From Neopestalotiopsis rosae (taxonomy: Eukaryota; Ascomycota; Sordariomycetes; Amphisphaeriales; Sporocadaceae): 64,000 bases of DNA. The stretch is taken from NCBI GenBank assembly GCA_023078685.1, contig JALGAS010000001.1, positions 6,324,001 through 6,388,000 on the forward strand, written 5' to 3'. The notes under the pieces were generated by a model. That model ran no database searches. It was given only the letters and a program-made list of their open reading frames with translations, and had not been told where the DNA came from. Positions 41,689-53,513 of the stretch are shown piece by piece. How positions within the stretch are numbered: position 1 is the stretch's first letter; each line of letters begins with the position of its first letter. A program made the position numbers and the translations under genes.

Positions 41689-42284
41689 AGCGTGAGATAT
41701 CTTTGATGATGTGAAAAACCTTACGGCTACAATTAATCCCGGCCACATTTTGTATTTATAGCCAACTTTGCGCCAAGGATCAATCAAAATGAGAAGAAAT
41801 GCTATGAACTTGCTATTTCTATAGTCTGTGAAGTTAATATTGTATTGACGTGAGTTTGGGTTGGTGTAACTACTCATCGTTTGTCACGAGTTCAAACCGG
41901 CAGGTAAACCTCATTGAGCAAGCAACAAGCAACTTTGCTCCGATTCGGAATGACCAAATCAGGGAAAGAGGTACGTCAAGTCATTGTTTGTCCTTTTAAT
42001 CCCAATTTGTTTGCATTATTCATTTGATCATGGTGACTGCCGGGTATCCGTGGTGCCGCCAGTCGCCATTCTGGCAATGCCATTGCTTATTTCCAGTTTA
42101 TTGCGAAGAGTTCTGACAATACCTTTCCAATACTGAAGGTGCCGCTCGCCACACGGGAACCCCAGACAAAAAGGTTCGGCACTGCTAGTTGCCCTTTCTG
42201 CGCCTTGAAACGTACAAGGAAACGCCATCAGGCTGCTGAGATTGGAAATGGTCAGACGACCTCCGCGGAGGTCTTCAGCATGAT
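41689..42284. other. Intergenic
   Basis: A minus-strand frame (42028-42456) has no family features and crosses the first exon of the Thr-rich gene, so it was not called. Nothing else. Confidence 0.4.
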
Positions 42285-43794
42285 ATGTTTGTCTCATCTG
42301 GATCATCATACTCCTATTTATCATCTTCATCGACCCAGTTGAGGAATTTGTATTCGAGCAAGCTAGAGGCATTGTCGTCTCTGTTCCTTTTTGATCCGGT
42401 CGCCATGCCTTTTGTTCCAATTGTGACCTCAGCACTTGAGGCCTGTAGTCTCCCATACTACTCGAGCCTGAGTTCTATGATCGCTACGAATTCAGCTTCG
42501 CAACTTTTTTGCGCGATAAGATTTTCTATTGTCGAACGTACTACAACAACTAGTATGCATCACTTTTCCCTCAAGGTCATAACGACCAATGCCTTTATCC
42601 ACCGGCTAATCTCAATGACTCTATAGACATTTTCCCTGATGCGACCGCCTTCATCACCGTGACTGAGACTGCAAGAACAACTACGACCCCCGTAACAACA
42701 ACCACGGGTATGTATCTACATCAGATATTGGTATTGCAGCAGACCTATGATCAACGTACGCTTACTAAATTGTTCAATTCTCAGTTGACGGAACACAGAC
42801 TGTGACCGACGTGGGTCCAGCTGTGACGGACACCATTACCACAACTTCGACTTCTACATACACGGTAAGTGATCGCTCCAAAAGAATCAAGTTGTTGCAT
42901 TATACAGTGGTCCAGACGTGCTGGTTGTTGTCATCATACAAGTCTTGGATCAAAATAGCAGCAAACGCAGTTGCCACCCGTGGAGGCGAATATCATTTCA
43001 GTATTGTTTTCACTTCGTGTCCCAGTTCAGTGGTAGCTGATATTCTCTCCCCAACTGAATAGCTCACCGAGGTCAGCTTGGAGAATCATTTAGCCACAAT
43101 TGAGGTCACAACAACATGGACAACGAGATTCTGCGTCAGCACCAGCACCAGCAGCATCCTTGTGAAGAACAAGAGACTAGATCCTACTGGTGCTGGAAAC
43201 GAGTATGGCGAATCGAAACCTCTAAAAGTGCCTCACCATGACGGCAATGGCTTTAGCTCTGACTTCCCATATCACCATGGACCGGGCCGCCTCGACAGGA
43301 AGCCTTCATATCACGATGGCAACGGTGCTTATGGGACGGCGTTCAGCCATCCCTATCCTGAGCAGGGCGGGTATGAACCCGGAGTCGGCCCATCTTACAT
43401 CAATGCTGGCGGTACCAGCACAACAGACCGATTTACCCCAACGAACACGGGTCCAACGAACACGGGTCCAACGAACACGGATATAACGACCACGGGCACA
43501 ATGAATGAAGTGGCTCTAGATTGGACTATATGCAATTGCATCGCCCCGACAACCACCGTGACTGCTACGGGGACAGAGCTTACTTCGACAAGGACCGTAA
43601 CGACTAGGTATACTGACACGGCCGGCTTGTCCACGAGCACGTCATGGAGGAGGAGCACATACATACGCACGGCGACGAGCGCTCCCACCGTGACCAGCAC
43701 GGCGACGACGGTGGAGATTACCATAGCGACAGTGACCACGATGATAACCACAACAATCACGCCTACTCGCCTGGTCGTGGTCACAATTTGTTAA
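42285..43794 (+). CDS. Thr-rich multi-exon protein, possibly cell-surface
   Basis: Four exons with phase-consistent GT-AG borders: 42285-42552, 42627-42707, 42785-42864, 43063-43794. Exons 2-4 give a continuous frame rich in Thr/Ser/Val (TVTETARTTTTPV, TDTITTTSTSTYT, WTTRFCVSTSTSS), then a Gly/Pro/His/Tyr segment with two similar stretches (HHDGNGF... and YHDGNGAYG), three copies of PTNTG, and a final Thr-rich block. The first exon has no clear signal peptide; the start could be 42285 or ATG 42405, so total length is 386 or 346 residues. No domain is recognised. Thr-rich tracts of this type are common in O-glycosylated wall proteins, but secretion is not shown. The continuity of three small introns argues against a chance frame. 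Confidence 0.5.
43439..43480 (+). repeat. 15-bp coding repeat, three copies
   Basis: Tandem CCAACGAACACGGGT units, the third diverged at its end; encodes PTNTG repeats inside the Thr-rich protein. Confidence 0.85.
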
Positions 43795-44311
43795 GGAGGA
43801 GTCGAGGTTTCTCACAGTGGCCTTTTCATCTATGGCTCAAAGCTTACAATCTAATATAACATTGATTTCCTTGATTATTAATATGGTTGAACAGTCTTGT
43901 AAGCCATATTACCAAACACGTCCCTTATTCCTGGTTTCCCCCCAATTCTCCGAGAAGGCTCAATAAAAGGTGTGTTAATGATGGACGTCAAATCAACCAA
44001 GACGCAAGAGAAGTAATTCCCCGATTATGAATATCTCTTATTCATGGCTGAATTGTCTGCTCTCGAGAACATGTCGATATCGTCTTTTGCCATTTCAATC
44101 TCGAGCGGCTCAACTTTGAATTCAAGTAGCTAGTGTTTCAAATGAGACCTTTTCACAAATCGATATGCCAGAATCCGAAGGGCTGAGAGGCTCAAACAAG
44201 ACATCAGTCACATTGCGTACTTAGAGTTCAATATCTGCACCTTGGCGGCTATCACAAGGTTTACTTTCCAGGATTCCAAACATGCTTGACAGTATAATTG
44301 GCTACCTACTT
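43795..44311. other. Convergent intergenic region
   Basis: Lies between the 3' ends of the Thr-rich and DsbA-like genes. No feature beyond AT-rich 3' flanks. Confidence 0.5.
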
Positions 44312-45053
44312 TCAACAGGTATTGCCATCAGCCGAAGCCATTGGTCTCCCCTCCTTGGCAGCCACGATGGCTTCCATAAAGTCCTGGGGATCTTGTGCGC
44401 CGTCCACTTTCCACTTGCCCTGAAACGTAAAGTTTGGCACTCCATGGATACCCAGTGCGTTGGCTTCCGCCACTTCCTGATCAACCTCCTTGCCTCCCCG
44501 GTCGCTTTGCAGCCACTCGCTCGCCTCGGCGCGGTCCAAGCCAGCCTTGACGGCAGTGTTCGTCAGCAGCTCAAAGCTTGTTATGTCGCCGCCCTCCTCA
44601 AAGTAGCCCTTGAACAGTTCCATGACCACGCGGTTTTCCGACTCATTTCCCTTGGTCTTTGCAAACTGTATCAATCGGTGCGCATTCCGTGTATGTCCGA
44701 TTTTACTGTCTGGGTTGAAGTTGATGCCATCCTGGAGACCGTGCTTTCGAAGTCTCTCCCGAACGGCGGCAACGCGATCCTTGCCGAATTTCCTTTCCAT
44801 ATGAACGGACAGGGGTGCTCCGACATCTGGCAGCTCAGGGTCGAGGTAAAAGGCCGACCACGTGATGTTGAATGTGTCATCTTTGCCTCCGGGATAGACT
44901 TTACGGTAGAGCTCAATGCCTTTGTCGAGACGTTTCTTGCCAAGATAGCACTAATATGACTTGTTAGCATCTGGTCCAACTAGTGTATCAGACTGTGCAA
45001 CTTACAAATGGACATATCGGGTCGGAGATGATGTTGATGTCGATTTGTGTCAT
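44312..45053 (-). CDS. DsbA/FrnE-like thioredoxin-fold oxidoreductase
   Basis: Two exons (45053-45006, 44950-44312) with a 55-nt intron give 228 residues. The N-terminus IDINIISDPICPF|CYLGKK holds the redox motif CPFC, completed across the intron. A helical insertion domain with IGHTRNAHRLIQFAK and VMELFKGYFEEGGDI follows, and the second half of the thioredoxin fold has the cis-proline region IHGVPNFTFQGKW. This is the FrnE/2-hydroxychromene isomerase-like branch of the DsbA family, usually cytosolic in fungi. It would act as a disulfide oxidoreductase or glutathione-linked enzyme. No signal sequence is present. Confidence 0.92.
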
Positions 45054-45408
45054 TGTGTTGAATTGCAGGAAGACCAATAGGCAATACTGTTCAGTCCAAG
45101 GTTGAGAAGCGACGTGGAAAACTGCCCCTTTTAAGAGACATGTCTGGTCTGAATGCGCCAGTCAGCTCGGAGACTTTCTGCGGTAGTCCACTTGCGCGAT
45201 TGCTCCGTGGTCCGAAAGTGACGGGACGGCGCGCCATCCATAATACAGATGCCTAGAAAACCGGAGTGCTCATGAGATGAGCACAGCCGTGATGAAGTTA
45301 AGTTCGGAAGCCATTGATGAACTTCTTGGGAATCTCTCGTGCACCAAATGTGCCCGAAGTCCGGATCCAATTGCAGCAGGCCAGTCGTCCGTTCTCAGCG
45401 TCAATCAG
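45054..45408. other. Intergenic, DsbA-like promoter side and Spc34 3' side
   Basis: No supported gene. A stretch near 45280-45320 (GAAGTTAAGTTCGGAAG) recalls 5S rRNA text, but there is no 5S fold. Confidence 0.45.
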
Positions 45409-46230
45409 CTACATGTTTTGCAAGCCGGCCAAATCTTTCTCCATGGCTCGTAGCCTGCGTTGAAGATCTCTCTTCTTCCTGTCTAGGTCACGAACTTCCT
45501 CCTCTTCGCGGCGCAGGTCGTCCTCAGTCAGAATGGTGCTTTCCTCCTCTTCTGGCTCCTGCATTCCCTCGTCACCCTCCTCGTCACTCATGGGTCTGTT
45601 CATGAGCTCCAGCGCGTCTTTCTGCTCTTGGACTTTGGCTTCGTAGTAGGCTAGAGTGTTGAGAAGTTGTCCGTACTGGTTTCGCTGTGCCGGGATTCTC
45701 TCGAGCGCGCCAGGCAGGGCATAGACACTGCACAGCTTCTCGGCACCTCTGAGCAGGATCTCGACATCGACGTTCTCCTTGTTCCAACCGCGTTCGCTCT
45801 TTCGTATCTGGTCATGCAGGTCTCCACCCAGCACGGCAGCGACGGCGGTGTGGCGCCGCGGCGCGCCAACATTTCTGCCTGTGGCGCCGCCCGAGGTGGT
45901 GACTTCGCCCGAGGCGACATTAAAGACAGTCTGGCGTCGGGATGATGGCTTGGGCGGAGCAGGATCTTGAGATGCGGCAGCAGTCGGCGCGGGAGGAGGA
46001 GGCGGGACTGAGAAGAGGGCGCGTTCATGCGTCTCGGTGTCGCGGATCAGGGAGGTAATGTCGTGGCTCGAGAGGAGGGCATTGGTGAAGATCTTGGGCT
46101 TGGGAAAGCTATAGACTGGTCAGCGCTCTCCCTCTATCGCCTAGACATATGTAGACTATGCTCACGGAAGGCTGTCAATGCCTTGGCAGGATATGGCGAT
46201 CTGCTCGAAGTGGGCAGATAGCAAAGACAT
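45409..46230 (-). CDS. SPC34: DASH/Dam1 complex subunit Spc34
   Basis: Two exons (46230-46166, 46108-45409) with a 57-nt intron give 254 residues. The N-terminal block SLLSAHFEQIAISCQGIDSLPFPKPKIFTNALLSSHDITSLIRDTETHERALFS is the Spc34 family signature (described here in parts: helix LLSAHFEQI, then SLPFPKPKIFTNALL and DITSLIRDTE). A Ser/Thr/Pro-rich linker with RRQTVF and RRHTAV sites (Aurora-type basic-basic-x-Thr) follows, and then a long coiled coil ending in an acidic stretch and KKRDLQRRLRAMEKDL. DASH forms rings that couple kinetochores to microtubules and is restricted to fungi. The linker phosphosites are inference from consensus. Confidence 0.92.
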
Positions 46231-48823
46231 GGTTGAAATGTTGTGTACGCGGACAAGCGAAGACGAGACACGACGGAACCAGGACTAGAGCAGGACTTTG
46301 CTGTAGACAATCTCAATGTAATTCGAAAAGATCCGCCTGCAAAGATATTCACAACTATCACGTAGGGTAAAAGAGTGTTTCCTTGGTTGGTTCGCGCCGA
46401 GGTTCAAGTAAATTGTTTGCTCTGTGTATTAAGCACTGCTAATAATAAGTCCTAACAAAACAATGCACCCCGCCATTTTTGGTGACCCCAGCAGCCAGGC
46501 CAGGTACGTTGTACGTACACATCAGGACGGCCCCATAGTGATTTTTAGCCGCAAGCCCACATCGGTACGTATTCCATATGCCAAGGTAGCATTTATCAAT
46601 CAACGTCAAGCTTAATACATGTGGTCATTCATTTGAATCAGGTCTTCAATATGATATTCATGATCCAGGACTGCCATGGCCAGAAGTCGTTCAAGTTGGT
46701 CTATTGAGATTTGAGTAACCCGACAGCTATGCTCACACTACAAAGAACGAGCGTACTTACTATCCAATAGACAACATTAAAAGGATTGCACAACTGACGG
46801 CATTGATCACACTGCTTGACTGCCAACATGGAAACATTTTTCAATTTACACATGCAATGCACGAGCTAAATCTCGTGTAACACAAAGGAATCCTTCACGG
46901 CTTCCCAATGTATACACATGAACATACCGCCCAATGCTATGATCTTGATCAAGGCCCGATAGTCCGGTGGTCTCGTTCTTTTTCGGCTTTCGCTCCAGAG
47001 TCATACAGACCCGTCACCATGAGAGATCCGCTTACCAGTGAGCGGCCCACCTACCCCCGGCCTGTCATACATACGTAGTACAACTGGAGATGACGCTTGG
47101 TATACTGTCCATCGTCAAGTTGCCAACCTCGTGCTTTATATGGGATGACTGATGATCTCTCCCATAATCTGGCCGTTTCATCGCCACGCTGACCACAATA
47201 CACTAGTAGAGGAAAAGTGTCCTGCATAATCACAGCTGCAAAAAGCCCTCATCTTTCCAATCAACCAAGCAGCAAATTTCCCCCATCTCCACTTCGCCAT
47301 GCTGCATCTCCTGTACATGATGCAGGTTTGTCTGCCTTTGCTCATTGGGCATCGCTCGCTTCCTAACCCACATGTATCTTTTTCACTCGTCCCCAGCTGA
47401 GTATTTGCTTTTCTTGTCATACCGCCTCTGATACGTCTGATTACATAGGCCCCCGTAAGCTGGATGGTTTGACGGGTGAATCCTCTTTCGGTGTATGTCA
47501 GGGTTCAAGTTGGCTCCCCATTGACAGCTCACTGACGTTTGAAGGAGTACAAAGTATGTAGTGGTGCTATGGACATATCTTGTGTGTGTGTTTGCCCGTA
47601 ATCTACCATTTTCTCATGTCTGCTCCCGTCTTCCAAAATCCTATCGCGATGCTACCATTATATACTTTCTGCAGAAACGAGCCGTTGCGCCTTTGGCAAG
47701 CTATAACCCTGCCAGGACGGGGAGACACCCCGGGAGCATTGAGCATTGATGCCCAAGTCGGCCGGAAGCCAACGAAAAATGCATTGCGACATTCCCCGAC
47801 ATAGGCTGGAAAGAATAGGTAGGCTGGCTGGCGATTAGTTGTAAAGGTGCTGGCTTTTAATTCCCTCTGACCAGGACCCAAATTCTCCCGAAAGCCCGCA
47901 AGCGCTTTGGCTGAATGTATCTCCCTCATTCGTGTATGACATTCTATAGCTGCCTGGTACTATAAGTTGGCGCCCGCCGCTTCCAAGACACCCCATAAAC
48001 GCCGCTTACCCTACCCCCGTTTCGACATTGTGGTGTGCTTGGTTCACTCATATGGTAATGCGCTGGCAAAGAATCATTCACTGAGCTCTGATACGCACCA
48101 GCGCTCCCGAGGAAACAATTGGCCACCAGTTGAATCTTGAGCACTGTATACAGGTGTACGCACACTACATTGCCGATTCACCTGTCAGAAAACAGTCCCA
48201 AGCGGTTGGCCCGAACCAGACCGATCCATCCATCCCCCTTCTCGCATTCGCGATACAACCCGCACTACCTGCACTGCTTATTCGCAATCGCGCGTCAAGC
48301 CAGATTCGACCCTCTGCTCTCGCTCTCACAGGCGAGTTGCCCAACGTCGAACACTTATTGCTTGTACAATTGACTGGATTCTTCTCGCAATCCATCGCAT
48401 CTCACTGCATCGCTCATCGACCCGCCCAATTGCTCCCTCAAATGCGAAGGAGATTGGCGTATATCGCATGAAAGACCCTTCTCCAGCCGTCCACAAACCT
48501 ATCATGCACAGTTATACCAGTCCGACCTATTCTCCACCTTGGAGCTCTTTATCTCTCCTCTGGTTCATCATAACGCCTTGAGACCGCCACCCCCCGCCCG
48601 CCTCCGTCATCCGATCTGAGAGACTGAGACTTTTATTACTGGCACTGCCCTACACTACCAAACTACATACATACGACCCGCAGTCAGCTTAACCATAAGA
48701 AGGCCCGACCCCACATTGACCGGGACGGCACAAGAAAGTCGATTGACTATTACTACCTATACAGTATTTGGAAACTCCCCATTCTAGATCTTTTTGGGTT
48801 TCCCTTCCCTTGTCTGCGTAAAG
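46231..48823. other. Long divergent intergenic region, 2.6 kb
   Basis: No protein or RNA gene is supported on either strand. A palindromic TGTACGTACA is near 46512. The 600 bases before 48824 are C/T-rich with CATC and CGCAATCG elements, consistent with a long leader or promoter of the disordered-protein gene; upstream open frames there start with non-ATG codons or lack conservation features. Confidence 0.45.
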
Positions 48824-49783
48824 ATGCGTCCACATACACCCACAATCAACATTTCTAGGACGGAGCCCAATGTGACTTCTCCTCCAGAGACGCCAACTAC
48901 TACCGGCTCTCCCAACTTTAACCGCAGATTCGGCGCCGCCGCTGTCGATCCAAAGCATGGCCGCGGGAGGCTGCGGCGCTCGAGCATCCCGCCATTAGGC
49001 GGTGTGGGCTCCCAGTTCAACCACACTCTCGGCATCAGGCCGGAAGAGATCTCCCCGCAAGCTTCCAATTCATCCGACGACGAGTCGGAAAAGTCTGCGA
49101 GTCCTCCACAATCGCCATTGTCAGATATATATGGTGCTGGCGACAGCTTCTCTCATCATTTCTTCAGCAGAAGTACGAGGCATCAGCACAATACCACCAT
49201 CACCATCGTCGAGGCGACCTTTGAGATTGAGGAGTGCTGCGATGTAGATGAGGATGCCATGGTCAGCGGCGATGAGTACGAGGACGTACGGCGGCCAGAC
49301 AGTGTCGAGTATCCAGACTCGGATCGGGGCAGCAGTCGCCCACAATCTCGGTATGCGCTGCACGAGATTGATTCAAAACTCATGGACAGCTTCCACGACC
49401 TCAAGACTTGCTACTCTTCTGATGAAGACTCCGAGCTGGGAGAATTTGAAAAGGCGCAAAGGCTGCGGCGTCAGCAAAAGAGGCTAAGGCGAATGACGTC
49501 TGGCAGCATGGGCAAGCGCACAGTCAGTGAGAGAGGCAGCGACGAGGATCGCGAGGACCTCCAGCCCTATGACACGGGCGACGTCAACTCGCGACGCATG
49601 AAGCGCAGACTGAACCGCCACAGCCTCGTGTCCATTCCGACCGAATTGCCTGAGATCATCATTGAGCTCAAGGAGCCAAACAGCGACGGCGAAACCTTTT
49701 GGGATGCTGACGAGATGGACCAGATCAACCTGGCCCGAGAGTTACCCTTCTGGACCATGGAGGTTGACTCTGATGATGACTAG
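48824..49783 (+). CDS. Disordered acidic protein of unknown function
   Basis: A single exon of 319 residues from ATG 48824; the frame is open upstream but without an ATG. Composition: Pro/Ser/Thr-rich N-terminus, acidic runs (SDDESEKS, DVDEDAM), basic clusters (RRQQKRLRRM, SRRMKRRLNRH) that could be nuclear localisation signals, and a C-terminal conserved-looking block LPEIIIELKEPNSDGETFWDADEMDQ. Many SP/TP sites point to phosphorylation control. No domain is recognised. The long upstream region suggests complex regulation. The C-terminal block is the best search query. Confidence 0.72.
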   Translation: MRPHTPTINISRTEPNVTSPPETPTTTGSPNFNRRFGAAAVDPKHGRGRLRRSSIPPLGGVGSQFNHTLGIRPEEISPQASNSSDDESEKSASPPQSPLSDIYGAGDSFSHHFFSRSTRHQHNTTITIVEATFEIEECCDVDEDAMVSGDEYEDVRRPDSVEYPDSDRGSSRPQSRYALHEIDSKLMDSFHDLKTCYSSDEDSELGEFEKAQRLRRQQKRLRRMTSGSMGKRTVSERGSDEDREDLQPYDTGDVNSRRMKRRLNRHSLVSIPTELPEIIIELKEPNSDGETFWDADEMDQINLARELPFWTMEVDSDDD

Positions 49784-51383
49784 GCAATAGTCATCCAATT
49801 GCCATTACTGACACAACGAAGGGCTTGTCAACGCCCTATTACTGCTTACAATGTGGGGGAAAAGAGCATCCCTTTATGACTATCACGATATCTACTCCAA
49901 GCATCTGCACACACACTGTCCTTATTTGAAGAGTACTCAACTGGGATCGGTTCATCATCTAAGAGATACGGGAGACTGGCATCATGGATAATGACCACTT
50001 GCTCATTATGAAAGCATGAAAGCACATGCATGGAGTTTGTTTATAGAGGGAGTCTACGGCGCAAGAGCACGCCGACGGTAACAAAAGCTTCCCTCAGAGC
50101 TTGGCGTTGGAACAATGCGATTGCTTGTTGTTATGATTGGCGAGATGATTGAGCAAATGATGTTATGATATGATATGGATAGAAGCATGATGCCCATGGT
50201 TATGGTCAGGATTTGTCTTCCATATTCTTTCCTTTTCTGGGCATATAGACTCAATTCGAGCTGGGAGTAGATAAACCTTCATTGGTTTAGTTCGTGCATA
50301 AATATGAATTACGAATTACCAAATGCCGTTCTCCGCAGAGGACAAGTCATTCCCCAAGAAATACATCTCATGTCAGGTCAAATTTCTACTCGAGCTGCAG
50401 CTTTTGAAGTGGCTACCTACGAAAACAAACTCAGGCAATACACGAAAAAAAAAAAAACCACGTGGAAATTACACCATGTTGATCCACGCGAATGAGCAGA
50501 GGGTGCAATACTATTCTCAAAACTTTTATTACAAGGCCAAATTTAACATTCCATTACTGGATGTATACATGCGTTTCCAAATATGTGTCCTGGTCTATAC
50601 TTCTCATACAAGTTGCTAATCTAATGAGAGGAGGACGTAAATTAGACCATGTTACGGCTGCGCGTTGAGCCTGCTGCTGCGTAGAGCTCCATAGTAATTA
50701 TACTGAGGTGCATTGACATAATAGTGGAACTGTTGACATGAACGTAACACATGTAAACATATTATTCCGTTACCCATTAAACTGCCTCGGATCAGCGGAC
50801 ACTTGTTGAAATATCGAAATTATCACAAAAAATGATACCAAAGACATATATTATTGAGACCAAACAAGATTACATCAGAACACGTATCGCCCTACTTCGC
50901 AAGGTATCTTTCGAGGTATCTCGTGTGCCACCCATATATGCGACTGGCTGGTGCGCCACACTTTTTCAAGCCACCCCGCCCACTTGCACCCAAGCACCTT
51001 GTAGTGCCTCCACTGCCTACGTTAATGTATGCATCTGACTTCAGTCGGACCTCAACTCCCAAATCTCAAGGTTCGACCTTCGGCTCTACAGCGGCACCTT
51101 CAACTTTCCATCTTTGTCCAAAATAATTTCTGCGCATAAAGACTACGGTTCGAAAGACTAAGGTGCCAACCGAGGGAGCACTGGAACCCTATAAACTGTC
51201 GTCACGCCCACGTCGCCGCTGCGATTTCTCCAGTTTCCCTTACGCACCCGCACCTTCGCAACTACGAGCGGAATTCACGACGCGTCCACGCCTACGTATC
51301 GCGCATTGCCTACATTCGTTCACCTTGAAAACGTGCTCGAGGCCTCCTTTCAACAAGACACAAATAACCCGCTCGCTTCAATC
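49784..51383. other. Intergenic, 1.6 kb
   Basis: No gene is supported. Tandem ATGATATGATATGG-type sequence is near 50160, a run of 12 A is near 50446, and the interval 50500-50900 is AT-rich. The last 300 bases are a C-rich leader of TAF12. Confidence 0.45.
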
Positions 51384-53426
51384 ATGAATACCCAGCAGGG
51401 ACAAGGACAGCCGGGTGCTGCCCAGCCGGGCCAGCCGTTGCGCATCCCCATGTATCGGCCAGAGCAGATGCGAAACCTGGAGATTCTATCCGATTCCGAC
51501 AAGGAAAAGTATGAACGCGGCCTCCGAGGTTTGTGGGACACGGTGGAGAAGAACGCCCCCGACTCGACTGCCCATAAAACTGCCAAAGCAAAGATAACCG
51601 AGTTCTCGCGAATGGTATACAGTAAAGTTGCCAATATGCGCCGAACCCAGGGTCAAGCAAATCAACCTGGCCAGGGCCAGCCGAATATGCAACAAGCCAA
51701 CGCAGCTGCAATGGCTGCACAACAGAGAGCCAACATGGCTCAACCAGGAGTCAGACCTGGCACCCAAAGCGTCGCGGCCACACCTGCTGCCCAAGGCCAG
51801 CCGCGCCCAGCAGCTTCCGCGCCAGTAACACAGGTGTCGCCACAAATATTGCAAATGACCAACAGCCTCGTCATCAACCCACCGCCTGAGATTGCAGGAG
51901 ATGCCGACAAGGTGAACCGATATCGACAAGAGTTTCGAGCCAAGTATATGAAGTCCCTCCTGATGATGGATAGTCAACAGAAGAGAATGCAAAGCTTGCA
52001 GATGAACCTGAGGGACCGCACCCAGAAGGGGCAGCCATACACCCCCGAAGAGACTGCCAGATACAACTCGGAATTGGAAAATTTGAGAAAGGTCTTCACC
52101 GAGGCTAAGCGCATTGCTGAATCGCTGAAAGTCCAGGCAGGTGGTACTGGAGCATCACTGCCCGGAGGCGGCCCCGCTCCTGGTCAGGGACCACCGGGCC
52201 AGGCAGTTCGTCACCAACCAAACACGACCTCCGGCAACCCCATACAGGCAGCAACCGCGTCCGTTAGTGCAGCTATCGGAGCTGCCAAGAACGCATCGGC
52301 AGGTCTCCAGCCGGCTACACCAAACACCTCCGGCCCAGCAGCTCCCACACCTCAGGCGATCGTACCTCCAGTACAAACCCCAAGTGTTCCCGCTCCGCAA
52401 GCTCAACCCCAGGTGAAGATGGAAGCCGGATCTCAGCAACCGCACCCGCACCCACCTCCCGTGAACACTGCTTTGGCTGCGCAAACGGCGGCGGGGTCCG
52501 TGGTAGGAACTCCCACACCACACTCTGCTCGTGTCCAACCAACACAAGCTGCTACGCCCACCACAGCTGGTCCTCCTGGTGGTCCTGCACGACCTCTAAC
52601 ACACCAAGGTGCATTGGCGCTAGCTAACAAATCAAGCCATTCCGTGCCTACCCTTGGTCACCCAGGCCCCGCGTCTGCCAATACTCCAGGTTCGGCTGGC
52701 ATCGCAAACACGCCCCAGGCCGCTCATTCGCACGCACACCCCCAACAGATTGGTGCGCAACATCCTAGTGGGGCAGTCCACGTCCCGAAGATGCCAATCC
52801 CCAAGGTTTTGCCAGAGAGAGCCCAGCAGATTCCGCAGCCCGTTGCCACTGGTGGAGGTGTCAGTGCTGGCCGTCCTACATTGGGCAATGGCCTTGGAAC
52901 TGCCGGTGGCACCATGAACCAGCCTGTAATTCAGAAGAACCCAGTTTTTACCTTTGAAGCCGAAGGCGAGCACATCTTGGACAAGAAGAAGCTCAACGAA
53001 CTTGTTCGCCAGGTTTGCGGCGGAGGACCCCCGGGCCAAGATGGCAACTACCTGACTCCAGATGTCGAAGAGGTATGTGACTTCCTTTTACGCACCAATT
53101 TTTGATCACAGATCACTCTTTCTGGTCACTAGCACGCCCCTCTCTGGAGAACAGTAGCTAATAATTCATTCTAGAGCTGCCAACAAGTTGCGGACAGTTT
53201 CTTGGATAATGTCATTAACACTGCCTGCCGACTTGCTAAGGAGCGAGGCTCTAAAGTTCTCGAGATTCGCGACATTCAAATCGTGCTCGAGCGTGTTTAC
53301 AACATTCGTATTCCTGGTTTCACCTCTGATGAGCTTCGCACAGTTCGCAAGCCACAGCCCAGTAGCGCATGGCTGTCAAAGATCAGTGCTGTCCAGGCGG
53401 CCAAGGTCACCAGAGGCGATAATTAG
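51384..53426 (+). CDS. TAF12: Transcription initiation factor TFIID subunit 12 (TAF12)
   Basis: Two exons (51384-53072, 53175-53426) with a 102-nt intron give 646 residues. Most of the chain is a Gln/Ala/Pro/Thr-rich low-complexity region after a short conserved N-terminal block ([21 protein letters not shown]). The histone fold is at the C-terminus: [14 protein letters not shown], then across the intron [44 protein letters not shown] (given here as helices DSFLDNVI and [10 protein letters not shown]), and the ending RIPGF. TAF12 pairs with TAF4 in TFIID and with Ada1 in SAGA. The start ATG 51384 is preceded in frame only by non-ATG codons. An ORF at 53514 follows within 90 bases and may be a separate gene. 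Confidence 0.95.
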
Positions 53427-53513
53427 GAGGATCGTCCCGAGACCACAGCTGCAGTAAACCGCGATGATTCTTTAGGCAAGACAAAAACGCCCATCGTCAA
53501 CAAAAATCATGGC

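Noticed and set aside
41855..41910. Weak A/B-box-like text (GGTGTAACTACTC, GAGTTCAAACC)
   Set aside because: The stems of a cloverleaf cannot be formed and the spacing is wrong.
42028..42456. 142-codon minus-strand frame
   Set aside because: No recognised domain; overlaps the spliced Thr-rich gene whose borders are better supported.
45280..45320. Text recalling 5S rRNA (GAAGTTAAGTTCGGAAG)
   Set aside because: No 5S stems, wrong length around it, and no terminator; fungal 5S genes of related fungi do not match the flanks.
48660..48690. ACATACATACGACC resembling the 5' end of fungal 5S rRNA
   Set aside because: The following ~100 bases do not match the 5S sequence or fold.
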